A DNA stretch of 64,000 bases from Paenibacillus_L residui (lineage in GTDB: Bacteria > Bacillota > Bacilli > Paenibacillales > NBRC-103111), in assembly GCF_042677205.1 (NCBI RefSeq), contig NZ_JBHTIU010000002.1, positions 5,498 to 69,497 of the forward strand, in the 5' to 3' direction. Below, one piece after another: positions 8,973 through 18,400 of the stretch. Every line of letters starts with the position of its first letter. Position 1 is the stretch's first letter. The notes beneath the pieces were generated by a model. It was not told the origin of the DNA and did not search any database. It saw only the letters and a list, made by a program, of their open reading frames with translations. A program made the translations under genes and the position numbers.

Positions 8973-9009
8973 AGAAGGCTGCCAGATCCGCTTGGGTCTG
9001 CAGCCTTCT
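8973..9009. terminator. bidirectional terminator between ureD and ymaF
   Basis: AGAAGGCTGC at 8973-8982 pairs with GCAGCCTTCT at 9000-9009, and inner bases extend the stem. It sits between two convergent genes and can serve both. Confidence 0.75.
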
Positions 9010-9023
9010 GTGTCTTCGCTTGA

Positions 9024-9404
9024 TTAGATTTCGTTGCCGGTCTTTCCCCCGTATTCATGGGCATGGGGAGTGGCTCCATTAACGGTAGTGACGCCTTCGA
9101 AATAGTGGTAATGGCCACCTTCGGGAAGGGGAATGGCCGGTCCGGTCGTGCCCCGGATCAGATGCATATGGCCATCATCGAACGAGGTTTCAGCTTGATA
9201 TTGATGGACATGCTGCACTCCGCTCGGAGCGGGGGCGGTTGTGCCCGCGTATTGATGTCTATGCCCGACATCGAAGGAGGTCACACCGGAGAAAGGATGA
9301 ATGTGAACGGGTCTTCCATTCCAATTTGTAATATACAGTTTGTGGGAATGACGCCCGTCCGAATCATCCGAATGAACAACGAAGCCGGAGACGGGTATAT
9401 CCAT
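9024..9404 (-). CDS. ymaF: YmaF-like histidine-rich protein
   Basis: 126 residues from the ATG at 9404 (an in-frame GTG at 9413 is too close to the AGGAT site). The sequence is a chain of short repeats, each ending in a His-x-His pair followed by a GxT turn; seven His-x-His pairs are visible. This matches the YmaF family of Bacillus, whose role is not established. No signal peptide or membrane segment is seen. The many paired histidines suggest metal binding, and the position next to a urease operon raises nickel storage or buffering as a possibility, but the gene is convergent with ureD and has its own promoter region, so the link is inference. Confidence 0.8.
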   Translation of the reverse strand: MDIPVSGFVVHSDDSDGRHSHKLYITNWNGRPVHIHPFSGVTSFDVGHRHQYAGTTAPAPSGVQHVHQYQAETSFDDGHMHLIRGTTGPAIPLPEGGHYHYFEGVTTVNGATPHAHEYGGKTGNEI

Positions 9405-9589
9405 AGGGCTCACATCCTGTCAGAACGATCATTGCGGTTGTCTGCATCGCCAGGCAAGCCGGTTAGGGCGACAGCAGATAGCCTATATAAGTCTATGTCC
9501 CGGATTAACGGTTGGACTGTGCAGATGCCCATTTGTCGGAAGGACTACAGGGCATAGTAAAGGAAGCACCGGATCCTTAACAAAGAAAA

Positions 9590-9628
9590 AAGATCGGGCA
9601 GGAGCAATGCCCGACCCCATCTTATTTT
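9590..9628 (+). terminator. orphan terminator-like hairpin
   Basis: AAGATCGGGCA pairs with TGCCCG-x4-ATCTT (9590-9600 against 9608-9623, with an internal bulge), followed by ATTTTAT on the plus strand and preceded by an A-run that would act as a T-run on the minus strand. No annotated gene ends here. Confidence 0.55.
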
Positions 9629-9697
9629 ATACGTCAAATTGAACACTAGAGCTGTATCAATATTCAGACATAACAAAATAACACAAGAAGAAACCGA

Positions 9698-9727
9698 TTG
9701 ATTTCTAAACCGGTCCTGTGCTACAAT
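9698..9727 (+). promoter_or_regulatory. putative helD promoter
   Basis: TTGATT at 9698-9703 and TACAAT at 9722-9727 with an 18-base spacer, about 137 bases before the helD ATG. A perfect inverted repeat AATATATTAT-N6-ATAATATATT at 9759-9784 lies downstream in the leader and could be an operator or an RNA hairpin. Confidence 0.55.
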
Positions 9728-9863
9728 AAAATTTGGATTTTGTTGATGGGAAAATCCGAATATATTATTTCCCGATAATATATTATCACAAAAGAAGCAT
9801 GGCTGTCAACATTCATTTTATTAGGTTGGTTAAAGATAGGGATTTAGCAAAAGGAGTGATTTG

Positions 9864-12215
9864 ATGAGTTTGACTGAACAGGATTGGCTGGAAGAGAAGA
9901 AGCGTGTGAAGCGCGTGGAACAAGAAATTGACAGCAAGATCGCGGTTCTTCAGGAGCATGTCAGCGATAAGAAAGAGGAAACCGTGGACGTGCGGAGAAA
10001 TTTCTGGGACGACGTCACCATAAATCTGGACGATTCCAGCGAGCTCATCGAAACCTACGCCAGCATTAAACAGCAGGCGGAAGTGTTGTCGGAGAAGGAG
10101 CGCAGCTACGAGCACGCGTACAACCAATTGAACATTCTGAACAAGCTCAAGCAATCCCCATACTTTGGCCGGGTGGATTTTCTGGAAGAGGGACAGAGCA
10201 GGGCCGAGTCCATATATCTTGGAATAAGCTCCTTGTATGATGAAGAAGAAATGGAGTTTCTCATTTATGATTGGAGGGCGCCGGTATCCAGCTTGTATTA
10301 CGATTACGCACCCGGCCCTGCCCGGTATGAGACTCCCGGGGGCACGGTCTCCGGAACCGTTGAGCTTAAGCGTCAATATACGATCCGTGACGGGCAAATC
10401 GTCAGCATGTTCGATACAGGAGTGACCATCGGCGACGAGCTGCTGCAGGAGGTGCTGGGCAAGCAGGCGGATTCGCAGATGAGAAGCATTGTAGCCACCA
10501 TTCAGAAAGAGCAGAATCAAATTATCCGCAACGAGAGAAGCCGTCTTCTTATCGTCCAGGGAGCTGCCGGAAGCGGCAAAACCTCGGCGGCTTTGCAACG
10601 GGTAGCTTATTTGCTGTATCGGTACCGGGAAACGCTGAAGGCCGAGCATATCGTTCTTTTCTCGCCCAATATGATGTTTAACAGCTATGTGTCGACCGTC
10701 CTTCCGGAGCTTGGCGAAGAAAACATGCAGCAGACGACCTTCCAGCAATTTCTGGATCATCGGCTCGGCCGTCAATTCCAGCTTGGCGATCCGTTCGCCC
10801 AACTGGAGTACGAGTACACCGCCATGAACGAACCGGGATACGAGGCCCGCATGGAGGGAATCCGTTATAAGGCTTCGGCGCGGTTTATGGAGCTGATCGA
10901 GAGGTATTTGTCCGTTCTCGGGAAGGAAGGAATCCTTTTTAAAGGCTTGAGGTTCAGGGGCAAAACGCTTCTGTCGGCGGCCCGGATCCGGGAGCAGTTC
11001 TATGCATTGGATTCGTCCTTGTCCATACCGAACCGGATGCAGTTGTTGTCCGAATGGCTTCTGGGGGAATTGAAGGAAAAGGAGAAGGCCGAACGGAATG
11101 AACCGTGGGTGGAGGATGAAATCGAGCTGCTCGATAATGACGCCTATCAGAAAGCTTACCAAAAGCTGAGGAAGCAAAACCGCTTCGCAGGGGAGTCATT
11201 CGATGACTATGATCGGGAAAGGGAGCTGCTGGGCTCCATGATTGTCCGCGAGCACTTCAAGGGGCTGCGTCAGCGGGTGAAGAAATTGCGGTTTGTTAAT
11301 GTCCCGGGCATTTACCGGCAGTTATTTGCCGATCCGCAGTATGCCCTTCGCTTCGGCCGGGAGGCCGACCTGCCCAAGCATTGGGAGGAAATTTGCGCGC
11401 AAACCGTAGAGCGGCTGGACCGGTCCGAATTGGCCTATGAGGATGCGACTCCGTATTTGTATTTGCAGGAAAGAATAGAGGGCTTCCAGACCAACAACCT
11501 GATCCGCCATGTCTTTATGGATGAAGCCCAGGATTATTCCCCTTTTCAGTTCGCTTTTATCCAAAAACTGTTTCCGCGCAGCAAAATGACGGTGCTCGGA
11601 GATTTGAACCAGGCGATTTTCGGTCATGCGGAGGCGGAGGACCATTGGGAGACGCTGCAGGCTCTGTACGGGGAAGAACAGACCGAGCGGTTCATACTGA
11701 CGCGAAGCTACCGTTCCACACGGCAAATCATCGATTTTACGCGCGGATTGATTCCGGAAGGGCATGCGATCGAGCCCTTTAACCGCGAAGGAAGCAAGCC
11801 GACCGTGACGCAAGCAGCCGACGAGTCTGACCTTAATGCGAGGGTGGCCGAACGAATCCGGGCTTTGCAGAATTCCGGACTTCGAACGATTGCCGTTATC
11901 TGCAAGTCGGCCCGGGAAAGCCGGCAAGCCTTCGCGAAGCTGGATCAACTGCTGGAGGCTCGGCTGATCGAGAAGGATGCGGCCTCGTTCGAGCCCGGGG
12001 TGCTGGTCATTCCCGCCTACCTGGCCAAAGGGGTGGAGTTCGATGCCGTCATCCTCTACAACGCCTCGCAGGAGCAGTACGGCAGAGAGGGCGAGCGCAG
12101 GCTGTTCTACACGGCATGCACCCGCGCGATGCATGAGCTGCATCTGTATTACATCGGCACGCGCAGCCCGTTTCTGGACGATGTCTCGCCGGATACTTAC
12201 GTTGCAGGGGATTGA
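9864..12215 (+). CDS. helD: HelD, RNA polymerase recycling motor ATPase
   Basis: 783 residues. The start is ATG at 9864, 7 bases after AAGGAG; TTG at 9861 is adjacent but less likely. A charged N-terminal coiled-coil arm (about 1-110) precedes a UvrD/Rep-type superfamily 1 core: Walker A GAAGSGKT near residue 233, the DEAQ Walker B box near residue 553, GDLNQAIFG near 575, and a C-terminal UvrD-type motif with FYTACTRAMHEL near 750. Family members bind RNA polymerase, pry nucleic acid from stalled or post-termination enzyme and recycle it using ATP. The length matches Bacillus HelD. It is monocistronic, with a candidate promoter at 9698. Confidence 0.92.
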   Translation: MSLTEQDWLEEKKRVKRVEQEIDSKIAVLQEHVSDKKEETVDVRRNFWDDVTINLDDSSELIETYASIKQQAEVLSEKERSYEHAYNQLNILNKLKQSPYFGRVDFLEEGQSRAESIYLGISSLYDEEEMEFLIYDWRAPVSSLYYDYAPGPARYETPGGTVSGTVELKRQYTIRDGQIVSMFDTGVTIGDELLQEVLGKQADSQMRSIVATIQKEQNQIIRNERSRLLIVQGAAGSGKTSAALQRVAYLLYRYRETLKAEHIVLFSPNMMFNSYVSTVLPELGEENMQQTTFQQFLDHRLGRQFQLGDPFAQLEYEYTAMNEPGYEARMEGIRYKASARFMELIERYLSVLGKEGILFKGLRFRGKTLLSAARIREQFYALDSSLSIPNRMQLLSEWLLGELKEKEKAERNEPWVEDEIELLDNDAYQKAYQKLRKQNRFAGESFDDYDRERELLGSMIVREHFKGLRQRVKKLRFVNVPGIYRQLFADPQYALRFGREADLPKHWEEICAQTVERLDRSELAYEDATPYLYLQERIEGFQTNNLIRHVFMDEAQDYSPFQFAFIQKLFPRSKMTVLGDLNQAIFGHAEAEDHWETLQALYGEEQTERFILTRSYRSTRQIIDFTRGLIPEGHAIEPFNREGSKPTVTQAADESDLNARVAERIRALQNSGLRTIAVICKSARESRQAFAKLDQLLEARLIEKDAASFEPGVLVIPAYLAKGVEFDAVILYNASQEQYGREGERRLFYTACTRAMHELHLYYIGTRSPFLDDVSPDTYVAGD

Positions 12216-12313
12216 TGACAGGGGCACGGGGCGTATGTCGGGCTGTATGACGCGACCGGTAACATGCAGATTCGAATTTTGAGATTCGGTAGCATTATTT
12301 GGGAGGGGAGTCA

Positions 12314-12576
12314 ATGACTGACTGGAAAGAATGGGTCTCGGACAGTCAAAAGCGCTGGGAAGAAAATGCCTCCTACTGGGATGAACGCATGGGGGAAGAG
12401 AGTATTTTCACAGGCCACTTTCGGAATTGGTGACCTTGGGGCTGGAGCAGAAGTTCGTCCTGGATGGAATGGCCGAGCCGGTATTTCGGCGGGATGACGG
12501 AGGCCGAGGGTCGGTGTGGGAGGAGATCCCTCCTGTTCTGGTTGTTCGCTTTCGGAAGCTTCTTTCCGGTCAGTGA
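12314..12576 (+). pseudogene. SAM-dependent methyltransferase remnant with large internal deletion
   Basis: An ATG at 12314 with a GGGAGGGGAG site upstream starts a frame that reads like the N-terminus of class I methyltransferases (DWKEWVSDSQKRWEENASYW, then DERMGEES) but stops at about 12433. A different frame, from about 12412 to the TGA at 12576, reads like the C-terminus of the same family (FVLDGMAEPVF, then SVWEEIPPVLVVRFRKL). The roughly 180 residues that should hold the SAM-binding Rossmann motifs are absent. The simplest reading is an internal deletion with the junction near 12400-12411. The family match is from memory of the sequence pattern, not a search. Confidence 0.7.
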
Positions 12577-12855
12577 AAGAGGGCAAAGGGCTTGTTTGGT
12601 TAAGCCGGTTAATGGGTTAGCAGACTGTTTGCCGACACTCGGTAAATTCGTTTGAGGTGATATCGAGATGGTGATCCGTTGGGGAAGCATGGCCACCTTT
12701 GCATTTTAACGGTCATATATTGTCGGCAGCGATCTTCATCGTTATCTTGTTAAAAAAATAGGGGCAGCCCTGGAATCTTTTTTTGGACCATAGTCTTAGC
12801 TTTCTGATAAAATATGGAAAAAGGGGGCAATTGTGAAAAGAGGAGAGTGAGCGCT
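12577..12855. other. intergenic region before the S9 peptidase gene
   Basis: About 280 bases. A run of TTTTTTT at 12779-12785 and a possible -10 TAAAAT near 12808 are visible, but no well-spaced promoter pair stands out. No gene is supported. Confidence 0.4.
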
Positions 12856-14886
12856 ATGGGGAGCAAACGAAAGGTGACTGCGGAAGATCTATATAGTTTC
12901 CGCTGGGTCAGTGATCCGGCCGTATGTCCGGTGAGCCGTTCCATTGCTTATGTGTGTCAATCGGTGAGCGACGACAGGGAGAACTACCGGTCTCATATCC
13001 GACTTCTTACTATCGACGGAGCGGAGGATCGTTCGTTTACCAATGGAGGACCGCTGGCCCCTGAAGGGCAGGATACGGCTCCGGCCTGGTCTCCGGACGG
13101 GAACCGGCTCGCCTTCCTGCGCAAGTCCGATCAAGGAAGACAGATCTGGATCATTCCCCGTGAAGGAGGGGAGGCAAGGCAGATCACGCGCTTGCCGCGC
13201 GGCGTCAACTCTTTTGCCTGGTCTCCCGACGGCACGCATTTGCTGTTTACGGCGAAGGTGGCCGCAGATCCGGAGCTGGATGAGCTTACGCCGGAGGAAG
13301 AGAATAAGCGCTGGGCAAGCCGGGTCCGGGTCGTCACCCGGTCGAAGCCGAAAGCTGACGGCGCCGGGCTATGGGATCATCGGAGAAGCCATCTGTTTGT
13401 GCTCGACCTGGAGACGGAGCAGACTCGTCAAATCACCGATGGAGATTATGATGTTCATGAGCCCGTATGGTCGCCGGACGGTCGGCAGATAGCGTTCCTG
13501 GCGAAAATAGCGAAGGACCCGTCAGAGGACATCGACCTGCAGCTTATGAACGATCTGTTCCTCATCGACCGTGACGGAGGCGAACCCCGCCGGCTGACGG
13601 ATACGAGCTGGGCGATCAGCCAGGCAAGCTTCTCTCCCGACGGGAAGCTCATAGCCTTCTTCGGCCACGACCGGGCATATGAAGGCGCGACGCAGACCGC
13701 GCTGTATACGATCTCCGCAGAAGGCGGGGCCGCAGCCTGCCTGACCGAGGGCTTCGATGTGTTGCTGGGCAATGCCGCTATCAGCGATATGAGGTCGCAT
13801 TTGCGGACGCCTCCCCCGCTGTTCAGCGCGGACGGCCGCTCCATCTACGCGCTGGTTTCCATTGCGGGCAGTGTGCAGGTCTGCCAGTTCCCTCTGGACG
13901 GCGGCGGGAAGCCCGAGGCACTGACGGAGGGAGCCAGGGAAGTTTATCAATTTGCGATAACGAAGGACGAACGGTATCTGGTGATCGCAGTGACCGATCC
14001 GTTACTGCCGGGAGATTTATACCGGGTGGATCTGCACACCGGGGAGGAGGTCCGGCTGACCGCAGCCAACGACGCTTTCCTGGAGCAGATCGAGTGGAGC
14101 TCGCCGGAAGCCTTCGAATTCAAGGCTTCGGATGGCGTCACCGTTCATGGCTGGGTCATGCGTCCCGCCGGTTTCGAGGCGGGGAGACGGTATCCCGCCA
14201 TTCTGGAAATCCATGGCGGCCCGCATGCCATGTACTCTCATTCTTTCTTCCATGAGTTCCAACTGCTGGCTGCACAGGGGTATGCCGTCCTGTATACCAA
14301 CCCCAGAGGCAGCTTCGGCTACGGACAGACGTTCGTGAACGGCTGCCGCGGAGATTATGGGGGGCGGGATTATCAGGACTTAATGGAAGCGGTCGATTAT
14401 GCAGCAGACCATTTCGATTTCATCGATAAGGAGAGACTCGGCATAACGGGGGGCAGCTACGGAGGCTTCATGACGAATTGGGCGGTAGGCCATACGGACC
14501 GCTTCCGGGCGGCCGTCACCCAACGGTCGATCTCGAACTGGCTGTCCTTCTACGGGGTAAGCGATATCGGCTATTTCTTTACCGAAGGGGAAATCATGGG
14601 AAATCCGTGGGAGGACACGGAGAAGCTGTGGAAGCATTCCCCGCTCGCTTATGTGAGCAATATCCGGACCCCGCTCCTGATTCTTCACGGGGAGCAGGAT
14701 TTGCGCTGCCCGATTGAGCAGGCTGAGCAGCTCTATATGGCGTTGAAGCGTTCCGGCAAAGAGACCGAGCTCGTGCGCTTTCCGGGCGCAAGCCATGAGC
14801 TGTCGCGAAGTGGGAATCCCGGGCTGCGCGTTGAACGGCTGAACCGGATCGTGGAATGGTTTGAACGGCATATCAGCAAAGGATAA
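12856..14886 (+). CDS. S9 family peptidase (acylaminoacyl-peptidase-like)
   Basis: 676 residues from the ATG at 12856, with AGGAG at 12841-12845; an upstream in-frame ATG at 12814 lacks a ribosome binding site. The N-terminal half (about 1-400) has repeated WSPDG motifs of a beta-propeller (TolB/WD40-like blades); the C-terminal half is the alpha/beta-hydrolase domain of prolyl oligopeptidases. The catalytic triad is visible: Ser534 in GGSYGGF, Asp near 616 in HGEQDLRCP and His near 648 in GASHELS. Such enzymes cleave short peptides or N-acyl amino acids from peptides, usually in the cytoplasm; no signal peptide is present. The gene stands alone. Confidence 0.92.
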   Translation: MGSKRKVTAEDLYSFRWVSDPAVCPVSRSIAYVCQSVSDDRENYRSHIRLLTIDGAEDRSFTNGGPLAPEGQDTAPAWSPDGNRLAFLRKSDQGRQIWIIPREGGEARQITRLPRGVNSFAWSPDGTHLLFTAKVAADPELDELTPEEENKRWASRVRVVTRSKPKADGAGLWDHRRSHLFVLDLETEQTRQITDGDYDVHEPVWSPDGRQIAFLAKIAKDPSEDIDLQLMNDLFLIDRDGGEPRRLTDTSWAISQASFSPDGKLIAFFGHDRAYEGATQTALYTISAEGGAAACLTEGFDVLLGNAAISDMRSHLRTPPPLFSADGRSIYALVSIAGSVQVCQFPLDGGGKPEALTEGAREVYQFAITKDERYLVIAVTDPLLPGDLYRVDLHTGEEVRLTAANDAFLEQIEWSSPEAFEFKASDGVTVHGWVMRPAGFEAGRRYPAILEIHGGPHAMYSHSFFHEFQLLAAQGYAVLYTNPRGSFGYGQTFVNGCRGDYGGRDYQDLMEAVDYAADHFDFIDKERLGITGGSYGGFMTNWAVGHTDRFRAAVTQRSISNWLSFYGVSDIGYFFTEGEIMGNPWEDTEKLWKHSPLAYVSNIRTPLLILHGEQDLRCPIEQAEQLYMALKRSGKETELVRFPGASHELSRSGNPGLRVERLNRIVEWFERHISKG

Positions 14887-15348
14887 AGCTTACATAACTT
14901 TCTTATATATTTTTAAAAAAAGCTCCTGACGGAGACCTGAGGGAAAGCCAACGTCGCATCCGGGTCGGTGAAGACATCGCAAAGACGAGCAAAAATACAT
15001 TAAAATCGTGACTATTTCCAATAAAAAGGTGAAAGACGCTCAAATGTGCAGGTCTTTTTCACAAAATGGGGCCATTTCGCAAAAATCGCTCCAAAGACGT
15101 GCATTATTGCTCTAGAATAGGGCATTGCGTGGCTTTTTCTCCGAAAAGACGTGCACTATCGCTCTAGAATCAGGTACTTCAAGGCTTTTCTCCGAAAAGA
15201 CGTGCACTATCGCTCTAGAATCAGGTACTTCGAGGCTTTTCTCAAAAAAGACCTGCATTATTGCTCTAGAATAGGGCATTGCGTGGCTTTTTCTCCAAAA
15301 AGACCTGCACTATCGCTCTAGAATAGGGCACTCCGCGTTTTTTTCCAG
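14887..15348. other. intergenic region with repeat array
   Basis: About 460 bases of A/T-rich and repeated DNA between the S9 peptidase gene and the SNF2 terminator. Its main content is the 51-52-bp tandem array at 15093-15347. A single related core with GCAGGTC occurs near 15047. No gene is supported. Confidence 0.6.
15093..15347. repeat. tandem array, five copies of a 51-52-bp unit
   Basis: Units begin with AAAGAC at 15093, 15145, 15196, 15247 and 15299 (spacings 52, 51, 51, 52). Each contains (G/C)TGCA(C/T)TAT(C/T)GC and the block GCTCTAGAAT. Copies 2 and 3 are nearly identical, as are copies 1 and 4 in their second halves. There are no unique spacers, so this is a minisatellite-like array and not a CRISPR. 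Confidence 0.85.
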
Positions 15349-15399
15349 AAACGACAAACGACGGACGATTCAACTCTCAACGTCCGTCGTTTGTCGTTT
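15349..15399. terminator. strong terminator of the SNF2 gene
   Basis: Perfect 18-bp inverted repeat, 15349-15366 against 15382-15399, with a 15-base loop, 18 bases after the SNF2 stop in its direction of transcription. On the minus strand a short C/A-rich tract then a run of A/G follows, so T-run support is weak, but the stem is very strong. Confidence 0.75.
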
Positions 15400-15416
15400 C
15401 CCATCAATGGTAGGGT

Positions 15417-18400
15417 TCAGCCTATCATCAAAATTTCCCGGATGTCCTGCTCCGTCAAGGAGGACAGAGCTTCCTGGCCGGGCTGAATGACTTCATCGAT
15501 CAGATGCTTCTTCTTCTGCTGCAGCTCGTACATTTTGTCCTCTACTGTGCCCTGAGCGACGAGGCGGATAACCTGCACCACCTTCTTCTGCCCGATGCGG
15601 TGCGCACGGTCGGCGGCCTGCTCCTCTACGGCGGGGTTCCACCACAGATCATAGAGGATGACGGTGTCCGCCCCGGTCAGGTTCAATCCGGTGCCGCCCG
15701 CTTTTAAGGAGATGAGGAACAAGTCCTTCTCCCCTTCGTTAAACCGGCTGCACAGCTCAACCCGCTCGGAAGCGGGAGTTTTGCCGTCCAGGTAGAAGAA
15801 AGGCACTCCCCGGCTCCCCAATTCCTGACCGATCAGAGCGAGCATTTCGGTAAATTGGGAGAAGACCAGCATTCGCCTTCCCGCACTCCGGCAATCCTCC
15901 ACAATGTCCATCAACTGCTCGAATTTGGCCGAGCTTCCGCCGTAGCCTTCGACAAACAAGGCGGGATGGCAGCATAACTGGCGAAGCCGGGTCAAGCCGG
16001 CCAAAATTTTGAGCCGATTCTTCCGGAGATCGTCCTCGTTCAGATGCTTCAACGTCTCCTGCTGCAGTTTGGCCAGATAGGCCAAATACAGCTTCTTCTG
16101 CTCCGGCAGCAGCTCGGAGGCCTGCAGCGACTCGATCTTATCCGGCAGCTCCTTGAGCACATCGGCCTTCAACCGGCGCAGCAGAAACGGCCGTGTCCGC
16201 CTGGCTACCACTTCCCTGGACAGCTCGTTGAAGGCCTTGCGGCCAGGGAACAGCCCGGGGAAGACCGCTTCGAAGATCGACCACAGCTCCTCCAGCCTGT
16301 TCTCGACCGGGGTGCCGGTGAGAGCAAAGCGATACCGGGCCTGAAGCTGCCTCACCGCCTGCGCCGTCTGGGTGGCATGGTTCTTGAAGGCCTGGGCCTC
16401 GTCCAGGATGAGGGTGTGGAACGAATGGCCGGCATATTCCCCGATATCCCTGCGAAGCAGAGGATAGGAGGTGATGATGACGTCCAATTGGGCCGCCTGC
16501 ATCACTATATCGCTGCGATCCGCCTGGCTCCCGTCGGCAATGGCCGCCCGTATCTCCGGCGCGAACTTCTTCAGCTCATTCTGCCAATTATAGACGAGGG
16601 AAGCCGGGGAGACGATAAGCGCCGGCTGCTTCCTGTCCCTGATCTCGGGCAGCATAGAGACGAGGAAGGCGATGCTTTGCAGCGTTTTGCCCAGTCCCAT
16701 ATCGTCTGCCAGAATGCCGCCGAACCGGTAATGCGCCAGCGTTCGCATCCATTGGAATCCATACTTCTGGTAATCCCGCAGGACCGGGGCGAGACTGTCG
16801 GGAACCGGGAATTCCAGTTGGTCCGGATTGCGCATATTGTCCAGAAGCTGGCGGAAGGCTCTGCCCAGCTTGACGGCATTTCCGGAACGATCGGAGTCGA
16901 CCAGCGAGAGCCCGCGGACGACCGGAACGCGGATTGTCGCTTCCTTCCGCTCTCCCTTGCGAATGCCCACTTCCCCTATGAAGCGGCTGATTTCCTGGAA
17001 CTCCGCAGTTTCCAGCGGCATTAACGCTCCGTTCGGGAGCCGGTGATATTTGCGCTTCTCCTCGAGAGATTTCAGCAATTGGCCGATCTCCGACTCCGGA
17101 ATCCCCGCGATATCGAAGCGGAATTCCAGCCAATCCGTCCGTTCATCCACATCCACCGTCACTTTCGGGGAGGCATGTCCGGTGAACAGCCGTACCTTGA
17201 CGGCTGTGGTGGCATACACCTCGGCCAACTCCTCCAACCGGGGAACGACATGGTATAGAAATTCATATTCCGCTTCTTCATCATCCAGGAAATATCCGCC
17301 TTCCGTCCTGGCGAAGTCGCTCTGCTCCATCAGCTCCAGAATGCGCCGTTCCCGTTCGCCGTCACGTATGAGAATCCGATCGGAGCTGTGTTCCCGGCCA
17401 TCTCCTTCCAAGGGATGGATCACTATATTTCCATAGTGAAACTCCAGGCCGGCGAGCAGCCGGTCCTTCACCCGGTCCAGATACAGCTTGGCCTTGAGCG
17501 GGGCTTGGACAATACGGTCGGACACGGCTTGCGCGATGCGGACACTGCCGAGCTTAATCAAGCTGGGGACGACCTTCTCCATCAACGGTTCCATTTGCTC
17601 GGACGGGATTCGAATTTCTTGCTTGCGGTAAGCCTCAAGCATCTGTTTCAGCTCCGCAAGACGTCTGCAAGACTCCGCCGGCAGCTTCTGCAGCTTGCCT
17701 GCGGTGAGGATCATTCCGTATGGTTCCAGGATGGTCATTTCATCCAGGCCCCGAATCTCCAGATGATAACCTTCCTCCTGCGCCTGACCGAACTCAAAAT
17801 GAAGAGGAAGGGGCTCATCGGATAAGCCGATTCCTTCGTAGGTTTCCATTCCTTGCTGGAGCTGCAGCGCCGGAGCTTTGGCCAGCAGGGGAAGAAGGGC
17901 TTCCCAAGCGAGGGGAGGAATCATAAGAAGCCGGTCTTTGTCCTTGCCTCCATATGAAAAGGAGTAGGCATTCGCGGATTCGAGATAAATCGTTTCGTTA
18001 CGCGTGATCTGAATTAACTGCTGAATGATGGCGTCGTCTTCCGGCAGAAAGCGGTGGACCTGCGGGTCGTATGTGAACAGCCTGGAGAATTCCTGGGCTT
18101 CCCCCCGGTCGATTCGCTCCAGAAACATCTTGATTTTCTGCACGATATACGGCCGCTGGATGCCTACCTTCATTTCTATGGCGAACAAGCTCTTCCGGAA
18201 GCCATAAGAAACCGGCTTGCAAATAAATTGAACATTCAGCGGCTCCCTGCTGTCAAACATCGTTCTGGTCCCGCTGGGACGGGTGGGCGTATCGCCAAAA
18301 AGCTTCAACAGGCCGCGGGTCAATTGAAGATCCCCTGCCGAGCTTCCCAAAGGCATGCCGGCAGTAGCAGAAAATCGCGGGGACAGCATCCCGGTGTCCT

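Larger units (their letters stand above)
9405..9863. other. intergenic region between ymaF and helD
   Basis: About 460 bases between divergent genes. It contains an orphan terminator-like hairpin (9590-9623), a sigma-A-like promoter for helD, and a perfect inverted repeat downstream of that promoter. The 9430-9590 part holds no supported gene; given the terminator, a small RNA ending there cannot be excluded. Confidence 0.5.

Noticed and set aside
9813..11177. 454-codon minus-strand frame opposite helD
   Set aside because: Antisense shadow of the helD frame in G/C-biased codon positions; no ribosome binding site, no family pattern.
15093..15347. Possible CRISPR array
   Set aside because: Units are directly adjacent with no unique spacers, and no cas genes are near.
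16044..17024. 326-codon plus-strand frame inside the SNF2 gene
   Set aside because: Low-complexity Leu/Gln-rich shadow of the opposite coding strand.
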